Of a stretch of DNA of 64,000 bases, positions 48,237-59,811 are shown piece by piece; the stretch's first letter is position 1, and each line of letters starts with the position of its first letter. Under the pieces are notes generated by a model. That model was not told where the DNA came from. It made no database searches and saw only the letters and a program-made list of their open reading frames with translations. Origin of the DNA: Nipponacmea schrenckii (lineage: Eukaryota; Mollusca; Gastropoda; Lottiidae). The stretch covers positions 62,001-126,000 of the forward strand of contig JAUJPP010000002.1 of the NCBI GenBank assembly GCA_030562195.1, given 5' to 3'. The position numbers and the translations under genes were made by a program.

Positions 48237-48732
48237 GTCTCTCTGTTTTTAAGTTATATCAGATGATAATACTCTGTCTCTGTTTAAAAGTTATATCAGA
48301 TGGTAATACTCTGTCTCTCTGTTTTAAAGTTATATCAGATAGTAATACTCTGTCTTTTTGTTTTTAAGTTATATCAGATGGTTATACTCTGACTCTGTTT
48401 AAAAGTTATATCAGATAGTAATACTCTGTCTCTCTTTTTTAAATAATATCAGATGGTACTACCCTGTTTCCCTGTATTTAAGTTATATTAAATAGTAATA
48501 CTCTGTGTCTCTGTTTTAAAGTTATATCTGATGGTAATAAATACTCTGTCTCTATTTTATGTTATATCAGATGGTATTAACCCGTCTTTGTACTTTTAAC
48601 TAATATCAGATGGTACTACCCTGTCTCAATTTTTAAAGTTATTTCAGATGGTTATACTCTGTCTCTGTTTTTAAATTATATCAGATGGTAATATCCTGTC
48701 TCTCTGTACTCAGGTTATATCTGATGGTTAAT
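48237..48732. repeat. ~38-bp minisatellite
   Basis: About thirteen imperfect copies of a unit close to GTTATATCAGATGGTAATAC followed by TCTGTCTCTCTGTTTTTAAA. Copy length varies from about 34 to 42 bp. It starts within an unconvincing plus-strand frame, so no gene is implied. Confidence 0.9.
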
Positions 48733-48734
48733 TT

Positions 48735-51060
48735 AATGATTGCATCTAAAACTACTGTACATACCAGACTTTATCGATTCCATATAAAAATTTGCCATAG
48801 TATTTCTATTGACTTTTATACACAATATTTTATGGACCTGTATGTGTAATAAAGCAATTTGAAGAAATATCCAGTAACAGCTGTACCTTAAAACACTATT
48901 GTTGGATTCGTGTATGCATACATTATTTAACTTTGATTGATGGAACGTACACAATATTCCAAGTAAGTAGGATTCATTTACTGTTCCTTGAAGCAACGTA
49001 ATCGCATTTTAAGATTCTAGTATGATATATCCCATTAAGAATTAAGCGTGCACTTTATGGCAATTTTCATAGGGAGTAAATACATTTAGGTGTGGGTAAA
49101 GAGATGTTTGTTAGTATAGTAGCATCGTATCCTGCATCCCATCTTGGCCTTTTACTGCTTACGTGTATGATTATACTATGGTTATGTGATTAAGGCAATA
49201 AGAGAAACGTCCATGTATAGGAATTCGATATTCTTAAATGTATCCACTTGAACTAGCGAATTGTATTCAGTGTGGTGTAACTCAATGTAACTAATACATT
49301 GACGAATTTCTATCCCAAATAGAACCTTTAAAGGGAGTGTACAGGGGTTTTCTGGCCTTGCTATATGTGTATCTGGGACACGTTCGACCTCTTTTGTGAC
49401 ATTCAAATTCTTGATCGAATGCAAGTGTTTCCTGCAGTTCCAGAAAGAATACAATCTGAAATGACGCAAGAGAATCCGTAACCCTGTCTTACAAGATGGC
49501 GGCATTTCTAACAAAAAAATTCCAAATCATTCAGATTTTTGTTCACTGTTGCCTTATACATGTATAACTCTCGACTACGTCTTATATTGCTTAACGGAAT
49601 GGAAGAGGTGTGTGATATTTGGACAGATCAGAGCGCTGAATATCCTTATTAATTTATGCTAAAATGGCCGGTTTTTGACGCGAATATTTATAAAATCAGG
49701 TTAGTCAAGTTACAGTTATTGGAATAATTTTGGTTAACCAAATGTTTTTACGCACCCACATTCTCTTTGTATTCTCACATCAATTCATCTAATTATTTTT
49801 CTTCAAAATAATCCATTCTAAAGATACGCACATCACATTTTAACATCAAAAGCTTTTCACAAAATTAAAAAATAAAAACACCATCTGTACGTTTTACACG
49901 AGGTATATATTAACAGTCCCTAGGGCATTAAAGTCTCTGAAAAGAATACATTTTCAAAGGAAGGAAATTTGTTTAAAATTAGTTTTAAGAGATTTCTGGT
50001 AGTATTTTATTCCTTGTAAGGAATAGATGTAATCATATTACCTCGACCGTATATAGCTATGTATTTGTTTCATAATATGACGTTGGCCTCAGCAGCTAGG
50101 ATATAATGATGTGTCTATCACATCGTGTGATCAGTATCAATTATATTTCTGCATACAAAATGTGATTAAATTTTTGCTTGATGTTTCAGCACGAACCACA
50201 GAAAAGAAACATGTTATAACAAGATACCAGCACATGTATATAGTTACTTTAAGTAATAGATTTTTCACATAGCCAAAACTTCTCTTATTTAAAATATTTT
50301 AGGTTGAAGGGCTATCTTTGGAAAAATGGGATATAAATCATATAGGGATATTATATTTCTCATTGATCGCACACAAGTATACATTGATGATGAAGATGAT
50401 AATCTTTCTCACCAAGAAAAATTGAGTCAGTCACGGTTCTATTGGTTTAATCATCGTAACTTCCATTGGTTTCCTTCATATCGACCTCATAGTTTACTTT
50501 AGTGTCAAAGTAGCCACGTATTCACTAGAGAATTTATTCTGATGCTAACACTGTGTTTAATATGTTTGGAAACGAAATCTATCGCATTAAATGATATGAA
50601 AATAAAATCCAGCCATCAGGCTTGAAGAAAGGTTGTGATTTTAATACCGTAAGACATACTTGACCGGAGGATTTCAACCGACATGTGTCTCAACATGGTA
50701 TTAGCATGAAAACGAAATATTGGACACCAACCATCTCGGATAATAATGAGTATAAAATGTTGCAAATGGCAGTTACTCTTCGAATATTTAGACAAAACCT
50801 AGACTGGGACTTTTGGGAGTATCGAACACGTAATGACTTGTCTTGAAATATTTAAACTACAATAAGAAAAACACAATAGGATCATGGCCAATTTAATAGT
50901 GTAAATATGTGGCTAGTGATTAGTTTAATATATATTGATTGATAATATTATCTTATTAACTTCTCATAGTTCATTGATTCTTGTTACTGGATCTGTTTTC
51001 TTTAAACTGCGTCTGCTAGCTTTTCTATTGATCTTCGATGTTCATTGTAGTAACTTCATT
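48735..51060. other. Intergenic DNA upstream of the TRIM gene
   Basis: Apart from the dispersed repeat at 49.3-49.6 kb nothing is recognised. It must contain the promoter and at least one untranslated exon of the TRIM gene, because the first coding exon is preceded by a splice acceptor. Confidence 0.45.
49325..49600. repeat. Dispersed repeat, copy 2
   Basis: Partner of 23846-24122, with the same block order and orientation. It begins near a TTTAAAGGGAG word and contains the GGGTTTTCTGGCCTT block. Confidence 0.55.
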
Positions 51061-51086
51061 CCACTCTTGTATTATTCATTTTAGAA

Positions 51087-54000
51087 ATGGCCTCACCGTC
51101 TGTAGGATCGGAGTATCATCTCACTTGTGGATTATGTTGCCAAGACTTTGATTCTCCCGTTACCCTCAAGTGCCTTCACAGTTTTTGCCAGTCTTGTATA
51201 CAAAGTTATATAGATAAAAGGAGCAAGGAAGTAGAGATTGAAGGACGTTTTCTGTGCCCTATTTGTGATGAAGTTATTCAGAAACCTAGTGATGAACTAC
51301 CTATATCTAGGTGGGCTGAAAAGTTACCATCCAGTCAATTTTTGAAATGCTTGGCTGATACAATAACTGGTAAAAGCTCAGGTAAGTAACGTTATCAATA
51401 TTGAAAAGAGATAATTTAGAAATCATCAAGATGAGAGGTTTGGCTAAAGACTAACTGACCGATAGCGTCCTAGTGAACCTCCTTGTTTGTCATTGTAAAT
51501 TTTGTTGTCTCGTTATTTGTAAGCATTTGAACTTTTGAATTGCATTACAATACCTGATGCCCATCTGTCATCCGTCTACTCAATACCTCGCCCTGATTCA
51601 CACAACATTGCGAACATATTTATTTTCTTTTCATAAAATTTTCAATTTCCGTCATGATTTTTAAAGTAAAGAGCAGGGCATTTTTAGTAGATACATTTGT
51701 CATTTTGAAAAGAAAGCTACATCGAGCATACTGCTTACGATAAAGTGAAAATTAAAAAAATGGTCAAAAAACCAGTAAGAAAAAGATGCAAAGGAGGTTT
51801 TGCTTATGAGTAATTTGATGCTTTAAAAGACATGTAGCCTATAAAGGATTTGTGAATGTAGCTGAAGTACTCCTAATGTTTGTGTCTGGATAATTCTGGC
51901 TATAGACTTTTAATTATTGTTAAGAGGTTCCAATAGCTGAAATTGAACTCTCTTCAATTCGTAATTGACTTTATTGAGACATTATTCAAGTCTGATTATG
52001 TTTTTCTCCAAAGTTAAATATTTTCCCTACTTTGTTAGACTTTTTCCAACGTTTAATTGTGCACATTCACAAACAATTATCACAGCAATTATGACTAAGC
52101 AGTATAAATTCAAGTGCTAACAAAACACTAATTGAGACTATAACATAAACGTTTGAAATAACACATTCGTGACAAATATTTTGATATAACATGGGGGGGG
52201 GGGGTAATGATGCGCTTGTACATGATTGAACGAGAACCATGATATAGTAAGGGAAAGGGAAGAAATAAAAAAGGAAGGGGGGGGGGGTAATATAATCGAT
52301 ATACCGTCCTAAAAGTTTAATATAAAGAAGTTTGAAACCCATGTCTAGCACAAAATGCAGTTTCACGTTGTATACATACACGATACTAGTATACATTTTA
52401 TTATTGAGACACCCCTATACAAGAACATCACATAATTGTGCACATCAATAGACTTATATTTACACATGAAAAAGTTGCACATCAACGTATTCTTACAACA
52501 ACACACCATACTCACACTAACACACCCTCTCACACAATTAAAATACCTTTTACCAAACTTACGTTTTATGCTTAAACTTCAAGGACATTTTTTTCTTGTG
52601 ATATCATTTGAATTAAAACCTGTTAAATCCTTGGACTCTATTGAATTCCGACAAATCTTCTAACAGTACGTGATATTAATACTAACCAATCATTTAAATC
52701 TAAGTAGAAAGCAAGTTATCTTATAGATTTTACGTGTCCTTGTTACAATGAATAAGCTGATGAAGACATAAATAGTTAATGTAGCACTCCTCGATATTTC
52801 TGTCCTGTGTAAATGAAACAGAACAGTCAATAATCAAAGAAAGTTACTCTGTAACAATGAGCTATGTTTTAGTAAAACTTTAATTATTGAACAGCTTTTC
52901 AACTGACCCATTAAAGAGATACAATAGCAGACAGTTATTTCCTAATAGAACTTGGGTTTTAACACGGATATTAAATCTAAGAAAATTAGACGAGTGTACC
53001 TACAACTTAACATCATTTGTACAACCAGTTTTACATTATTGAACATTATCAACATCATCTTAATGTGGTAAAACCTTGTGTTAAGGTAATATGTGAATAC
53101 TGAAGTATTCTCACAAAAAAACACAGGCTTAGGTGTACTTGTGTTAATAAACACAGCTGATCGTTTCAGTGTTTATCTAAGCACTCAACTATATTGAACC
53201 AACATATTGCTAGTGAAGACAAAGAGCCTAAAACTCTTCATGATTTCATAATTTTAATAGTTATAATCGTATATTTCAGGTGACCTTTGTGCTTTATGTT
53301 CCAATGATGATAATTTAGTTAAAGCTACAGTATGGTGTCAACACTGCCACGATGGATTATGTGATAATTGTTCGGTGGTTCATGGTAAAATGAAAGTAAC
53401 AAAAACACACGGTACTGTTCCAATAGGCAAAGTGTCTGAACAGGAACGTAATAAATCAGGGAATCCGATTTGTACATCTCATCCAGACCATTGTATCGAG
53501 TTCTACTGTGATCAATGCTGTGTTACCCTGTGTCAAACATGTGCCATCGTAACACATAGGAAATGTAAAAATATCTTAAGTGTTTCGAAAGTTGCACGGA
53601 CAAGTCGTTCGAATCTCCATCAATCATTGAACGATATCAAATCTCACGTTATAATGGCGGAGAAAAATTTAACTGATCTTCAAACGAAAACTAATCAACT
53701 TGAGGACAGTAAACATAGAACTAACCAAGCAATTAAAGATTATGTTAACGATATCATAACAACAATCAGAAAGTCCGAAAATCGACTACTTGAGAAATGT
53801 GAGAAAGAGTATGAAATAACATCAGGAGACTTGATTACCAGACAAGCCACAAGTAAGAAAACATTCACAGCTTTAAGGCAGGTTGAGAAATTTATTGCTT
53901 CTGTAATTACAATGGGTTCAGATACAGACATATTAAACAATACACAATTAATCGAGATACAGAAACATCGTCTGTTAAACAAACCTCCTGTAGATACCCA

Positions 54001-54877
54001 TCTACCAATCTGCGTCGACATGAAGTTTGTGGAAAATCAAAAATTATCTACTGTGGTAGAGACTGGTGTAATTGGATCTATCAAACCACGCTCTTCGTAT
54101 AAACTCGTGAGATTGGAAACTCACTTAGAAGGAGAAAATAAGGGCGATTCTAGTGCAATAGATTTAGTTATCGTGACAGTCAACACTCAGTGTATTCCCA
54201 TTATTGTAGATGGCACTAATAACTGTATAAAACTTCTGTCTAATCCTCCTAGGAAAATAACATTACGCAACCCAAGACGTATAGAGAAACTGAATAACCA
54301 AACAGTGATAGTAACAGCTAGTAAACATGTTATATTTATTGATGTATTACCTCAATTTCAAGTTAGTAGAATGGTAGAAACACAATCTGACTATACTGGA
54401 ATCGCTGTTATTGGTACCAACCGTCTGGCAGCTAGTAGGTCAACATTCTCTGGTGGCTGCTTTATCGACGTCATCGACTTTTCTGGAACCGTGTTACAGA
54501 AACTGATATTGAAAGATTTATTGGATCCTAGTTATTTATCGGCAACTTACAGCGGAAATATTCTCATATCAGATTGCAAATCTAAAGCTTTAACATGTTT
54601 AACTCATACGGGAGAAATACTGTTCACTTATAGATCTGATAGCGGCGATAAACTCAAACTTCCTTACGGTGTTTGCTCGGCAATAGATGAGTGTATTTAT
54701 CTAGCAGATTACAATGGAGCCAGAGTTCTCAAACTGAATAAAAATGGAGAATATATGGAGGACTGCTTAACAAAATCCAATGGTATAGATAGACCACGAG
54801 GAGTGGCTTTTGACGATAATGGTTATTTATATGTTTGCCATTGCAAAGGTTGGATCAATGTCTTCAGAATATCTTAA
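51087..54877 (+). CDS. TRIM-family E3 ubiquitin ligase with RING, two B-boxes, coiled coil and NHL-like repeats
   Basis: Two coding exons (51087-51381 and 53280-54877), phase-1 junction SSG|D, give 630 residues. The RING finger has C14-x2-C17, C29-x-H31-x2-C34-x2-C37 and C57-x2-C60, so it can recruit an E2 enzyme. B-box 1 follows (CALC...WCQHCHDGLCDNC), then B-box 2 (CTSHPDHC..FYCDQC...CQTC...H..C), then a helical, charged coiled-coil stretch of about 100 residues. The C-terminal 270 residues contain repeated motifs such as LPYGVCSAIDECIYLADYNG and RPRGVAFDDNGYLYVC, typical of NHL beta-propeller blades. This layout matches the TRIM71/TRIM56/TRIM2-like proteins that are strongly expanded in molluscs and may act in innate immunity or RNA regulation; substrate unknown. 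The ATG lies two bases after a splice acceptor (ATTTTAG|AA), implying an upstream untranslated exon. Confidence 0.92.
51382..53279. other. Intron of the TRIM gene
   Basis: A 1.9-kb intron separating the RING exon from the rest. It contains two poly-G tracts (52194-52204 and 52277-52287) about 80 bp apart. No nested gene is seen. Confidence 0.8.
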
Positions 54878-55262
54878 CTTTTCAATGGTAAAGTACTCAA
54901 GAAATTGCAGTTTTTATCACACTCGTGAATATTTAAGAAGATTCCAACGAATTTACAAATATTTCATTTGAACTTTAATTTTTAATGAAGTAACAAATGG
55001 ACGGCACAATTGTAGATGAGTGATTGTTATCTCTGATCTTATACAGTGATGCATTTGTTTTGTTTGTTTTTTTTTTGACTATGGTTCTTTGTACTTCTTT
55101 GTTAAATTAACTATTGATTCACAGAAACTTATCTATACAAATTGTTTAAAGTGTAAATGTGAATCTTTTCATTCATGCACTTTATTTGTACATGTATTAT
55201 ATATAAATTTAAAGGACTATAGATATTTAAGTGCTTTAAAGAGAATAAGAATCTCGTTAGAT

Positions 55263-55268
55263 AATAAA
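55263..55268 (+). terminator. Candidate polyadenylation signal of the TRIM gene
   Basis: AATAAA about 390 bases downstream of the TRIM stop. A further ATAAA-type signal lies at 55430, converging on the 3' end of chitinase 1. Confidence 0.35.
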
Positions 55269-55390
55269 TAGCAGTTCACAAACCTAATAATGTTCATTTG
55301 GTAATATTCAATTTCACTATTTAAACAGAATTGTGATTGGTGTCAGAAATCTGTTATCAAGGAAATAAGAGGATGCATAGTTTGATGAAG

Positions 55391-55396
55391 TTTATT
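55391..55396 (-). terminator. Candidate polyadenylation signal of chitinase 1
   Basis: AATAAA on the minus strand, about 41 bases after the chitinase 1 stop codon. Confidence 0.5.
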
Positions 55397-55436
55397 CTTA
55401 TTTTCTTAATCAAATTGCTTTAAGTTTCAAATAAAG

Positions 55437-58400
55437 TCAACAATTCATCCATGTGCAGATCTTATGTCTAGCACTAAAACCAGTATGTTGTGGACACGTC
55501 ATAGCAATATCTCGACCATATACACAAACGTGAAACTTTCTGCATGAGAAGGGATCAGGATACATTCCCCAAGCTATGGGACATTTAAATTCTGAAACAG
55601 ATATGTCATAGTAATAAGAAAATACCTTCAAGGATTCTGTATCCTTTTAATAGTCAGCTATACTTGTCTGAGATACATTTTTGAAACACCGAGTCGAAGG
55701 GAAATAACTATAAAATTCTAGGTTTAAAATGTCAAGTTGCTTTAAGGAATATTCCTACAGCTGGGATATCCGACATGGTTATGATTTATCTGTAATTAAT
55801 GAAATAGAAAATGTAATTAAAAAACAACCTTCGATTGAAACAATTGATTGTTGAGTTGTTGTTGGAGGTACCCATGAATTTTTTGTTGTCGGTCTCCACC
55901 ACCAAGTTTTTCTTGTGGTTGTGGTTAGTGGTACCCAAGGTTTTCTTATGGTTGTGGTAGGTGGTACCCAAGGCTTTCTTGTGGATGTGGTTGGTGGTAC
56001 CCAAGGTTTCCTTGTAGTTGTGGTTGGTGGTACCCAAGGTTTTCTTGTAGTTGTGGTTGGTGGTACCCAAGGTTTTCTTGTAGTCGTGGTTGGTGGCACC
56101 CAAGGTTTCCTTGTGCTTGTGGTTGGTGGTTTCGTCGTTGTGGACTGCGTTGAGTACACCATTTCCTTGCACGTTTCAGATCTACAATATTGGACATTGT
56201 ATAGTGAATCACAACAAGTAATTTAATTGTATATGGGGAAGTAAGAAGCTTTGATTCTTATTGTTCACCACACAATTTCTCTTGGTTTTCCAAACTTCTT
56301 GTACATTTCTATAGTATGAGTTCGAAAATGTAATGGGAAAAAGTTATGAATTATCAACACTTGCCCTTTACCACCCAACAAGCAGTTGGTGATGACAGAA
56401 AGCAGCGGATACGGACTGCCACAGAAACCACCCGAAAAATCGTCCAAATCAAGGGCCCAAATCATTCCTCCACCAAATCCTTCTTTTAATAGCCAGTCCA
56501 ACTAAAAAAACATACAAACGATAGATTTGGTGATAACTACGATCATCTTTCATTTGGATGAATTGATTAAAAAACCAAAATCTAAGTTTTCATAATAAAA
56601 CGGGCATTATTGTCTTTTGGGACAGTTTTCACAAAATAAAAAAAACAGTAGAGAAGACTGCAGAAAATTTCTCTCTCACGAGGCGTTATTTGTTTTACAC
56701 TTTTCAAGTATTTTTTCGAAATTATAAAATTCAATCTTAACAAAATATTTTAGATTACTTCTTACCTTAGCAGCTATAGCTTTCTGATCATCATATCCAA
56801 CCCATTGGTCTCCGGAAACGGCATAAGGCACTTTCATATTTTCATCTTGGATGGTCTGGTATCTGTTTAAAACCTTATCACAAATCTAAGTACGGGCACA
56901 ATATGGAGATTATAAATTATATATTACCAAATTTCATTAATGCACACATGCAGATTTTAGAACTTGACATTTCTGGCAGAGCTATAAGATTTAAACTTAA
57001 GTCAAAGATCATAGGTATCATCAAAAAAGTTTTAATTGTGTTATGTATGCAATGCATTATTTTGTTTACTTGCCTCGTAGAAAAGCAATAATCCGGATTC
57101 CAGTGAGTAAGGTCCCTTTTTACCAGGCCCAATAACCGGGGCACCTAATCCAGTATTATATCTGTTAGCTAGTGTAAACGTTTTACCATACATCGGCATA
57201 CCAATATTAATTTTCTCCTTAGGTGCGCCTTGCTGTACCCAATACTTTGCCGTATAAGCCTACAAAATTAATAATCAATTCAAATACATAAATACCATTT
57301 TATTTAAACCTTCCAATAGCTTTGGATCCCGTTGATGATTATTACAGCATTCCACGAAATACTGATTATCCTCACAAATACCAACTTATGACGATAATTA
57401 TTTGTTGTATTTTGGAAAGTTGTGTTAAATTATGTAAAATAATACACATATGTACTTACTACTGTCAGAGTAGGAGTGGGATCTCCACGATAAGCAAACA
57501 ATGGAGCATTGTGTCCCGTGAATTCATCCCAATTACCATGGAAGTCGTACGCCATTAAATTTATCATATCGAGACTTCTATAATGAAGTATGAAAAATTA
57601 AGATAACATTAAAGAATATAACAGCACGTTCACACTTCTGAATTAATTTCAATAAGTACGAACGATCCGAACATGTAAACTAAACCAGAAATCCAAAACA
57701 GCATACATGTAATGTCAAAAAATTGGCACATGAAGAAGAAAGTATTCATTTCACAAAGCATAATGGACTGCCTAATATCTGGTTGTGTTTTGCTTTGAAC
57801 ACATTTATTTTTGTTATCGCAAATTGATATCTTACTTTCCAATAGCAGCCACTTCATATCCTCTATCAACAATAGTTTGGGGTGCTGGTACCGCTGCTGT
57901 TATTAATAATCTGTCTCGAACTGTTTCACGACCTTCTTTCTCAAAGGCTTCTCTTAACTCCTAATTAAAAAAAAAATGTTAAAAATATTTTCGATAGCAT
58001 ACTTATGCATGTCTTATGGTATTGATAATAATTTCTTTATAATATTTACAAAATGATTTTGAACTTAAGGTCTAGAAGTCTACCTTCACTAGAAACGTAT
58101 AGCGTTTTTTATCAATTGGTGGACTGCCACGATTTGCTGGGTACTCCCAATCTAAATCTAATCCGTCAAAACCAAATCTTCTCAGGAATTCAATACTTGT
58201 GTCTATAAATTCACGTCGATTTTCCCAAGTGGACGCCATTTTAGAGAAATCTTTGACTGGCATACTCCATCCTCCAACGGCTAACAAAACTTTCAAACTG
58301 GGATTCGATTTCTTCAGGTCCAAAACTCTATAATACCTGTAATGATAATCAATAGACTCGGAATGATACTCTGGTGTATTTTCTGACTGTAACACCCTTA

Positions 58401-59167
58401 GCTGTCGTTTTTATTATATTAAGCAGTTATTATAATCAGTATACAGATATCATGGGAGGTATTTTATATCAGGGCTTCAATATACAAAACAATAATGCTT
58501 CAATTACTATAAGCTATTTGCGATATACTGATATTGGCAAACATTTAACAGAGGCCATCAAATTAATATTATTATGGTGGTTGTAATAAATCAAATGGAC
58601 AGTATTTATTTCTTATGTATATTTATTGACTTACATTCCTCTTGGATATTGAGTATCGTCATTCCATTCAGTTGTTATTAGTCGATTACCAGATATGTGC
58701 GCAAAGGAATATATGACGTGAGTACAACTCTTTGGGTTTATGTCTTCTGGAAGGAATTTTCCATTCCCAGTACGATATTGTGACCAGTTGGCATAATAGC
58801 ATACCACGTTGAACTTCTTCGCGTGAACTACAAGAAAGATAGGATAAGAATGCAATCAACTCGAAGTCTATACTACATCGGTGACTAACAAATCCTTTTA
58901 AATGTTTCATAGTATGTATATTTATATAGTAGGTATAAAATACATCTTATATATATATCTTTGACGGTATAATATTGTTTGAAATTCAGAAGATTCCCCA
59001 CTATACAGTTTTCAAAGTGATCAAATAAAAATTGTCCAGCGGATGTAGAGTTCCATTCTGCTTATTGAAGTTAACACAAGTACAAAAATGCAAAATTTAT
59101 CCTTACCTTTATGTGCCAAGATACTTAGCAATAAGAAACATGAGAAATAGTCCCTCATATTGAACAT
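55437..59167 (-). CDS. Secreted GH18 chitinase 1 with Thr/Pro/Trp linker and CBM14
   Basis: Ten exons on the minus strand (59167-59107, 58827-58635, 58336-58084, 57960-57836, 57577-57460, 57259-57074, 56885-56766, 56501-56365, 56181-55829, 55591-55437) give 566 residues in one continuous frame. A signal peptide is followed by a complete GH18 domain: [22 protein letters not shown], the catalytic [11 protein letters not shown] with proton donor near Glu149, LMAYDFHG near 219, and [15 protein letters not shown]. The linker (about 399-515) is six imperfect copies of [11 protein letters not shown]. The last exon is a six-cysteine CBM14 (peritrophin-A) chitin-binding domain. It hydrolyses extracellular chitin. 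Introns after exons 6 and 8 use GC instead of GT donors (CGAG|GCAAGT, AAGG|GCAAGT), supported by paralogue alignment and phase. The exon 9 donor (GAAG|GTTGTT) is weak. Confidence 0.95.
55855..56140 (-). repeat. Coding minisatellite in chitinase 1 linker
   Basis: About six tandem 33-36-bp units encode [11 protein letters not shown]. Because the repeat is regular, all other frames stay open too, producing several spurious overlapping open frames on both strands. Confidence 0.9.
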
Positions 59168-59272
59168 TGTTAAAGAAATAAAGAAGAAAAGTTGCTACTG
59201 TGAGATACATCGTCCTTAAACATTCCTTTGCCTGTCCTTTACGACAATAGACAATGGAAAATAAACCCAGGT

Positions 59273-59280
59273 CTTTATAA
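59273..59280 (-). promoter_or_regulatory. TATA box of chitinase 1
   Basis: TATAAAGAC on the minus strand about 110 bases before the start codon. The same nine-base word precedes chitinase 2, supporting it as a shared core promoter element. Confidence 0.6.
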
Positions 59281-59749
59281 TTTTAATCCATGTATTGAGT
59301 AAGAGTTTAATGATATTTACCAAGCTAATCGTGATGGGAATCTAATGTATTCTTACTCATTCATTCTGGTATTACCAATGAATAATTTGAAATTGGGGGA
59401 ATGTCATGTTGATGTGGCCTTGATCATGTAACCTATGTTCGAATGGGTTCAAAACAAAGATCATGTGATTACTACACATATACTAGTATTGATGATACAG
59501 TATTCACATGAAGTGTACAAGAGACGAATTTCTACTACAAGGGGGTCTCTTTTATTACTTAGTTGCGTTCATAATGTTTACAAAGTACACTCCAAACTTC
59601 ATTGTCTCAAGATCCAAAACAATTAAAAAGTATTCACATTTCTTTATATTTTAACAATAATCGGATCATTATATTAATATTATTTACATTGCCATAATAA
59701 TTTATTTATACAATACATGATGATAATATATTAAAACTTTTGTCTCATT

Positions 59750-59755
59750 TTTATT
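59750..59755 (-). terminator. Candidate polyadenylation signal of chitinase 2
   Basis: AATAAA on the minus strand, about 57 bases after the chitinase 2 stop codon. Confidence 0.5.
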
Positions 59756-59811
59756 TGTATAAGATGTTTATGTACAGATGGGAGATTTTTTTTTAATTCA
59801 AGAAGGGGAGT

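Noticed and set aside
55779..56226. Several overlapping open frames on both strands over the chitinase 1 linker
   Set aside because: They are shadows of a coding minisatellite whose unit is a multiple of three; only the frame in phase with the GH18 and CBM14 exons fits the paralogue.
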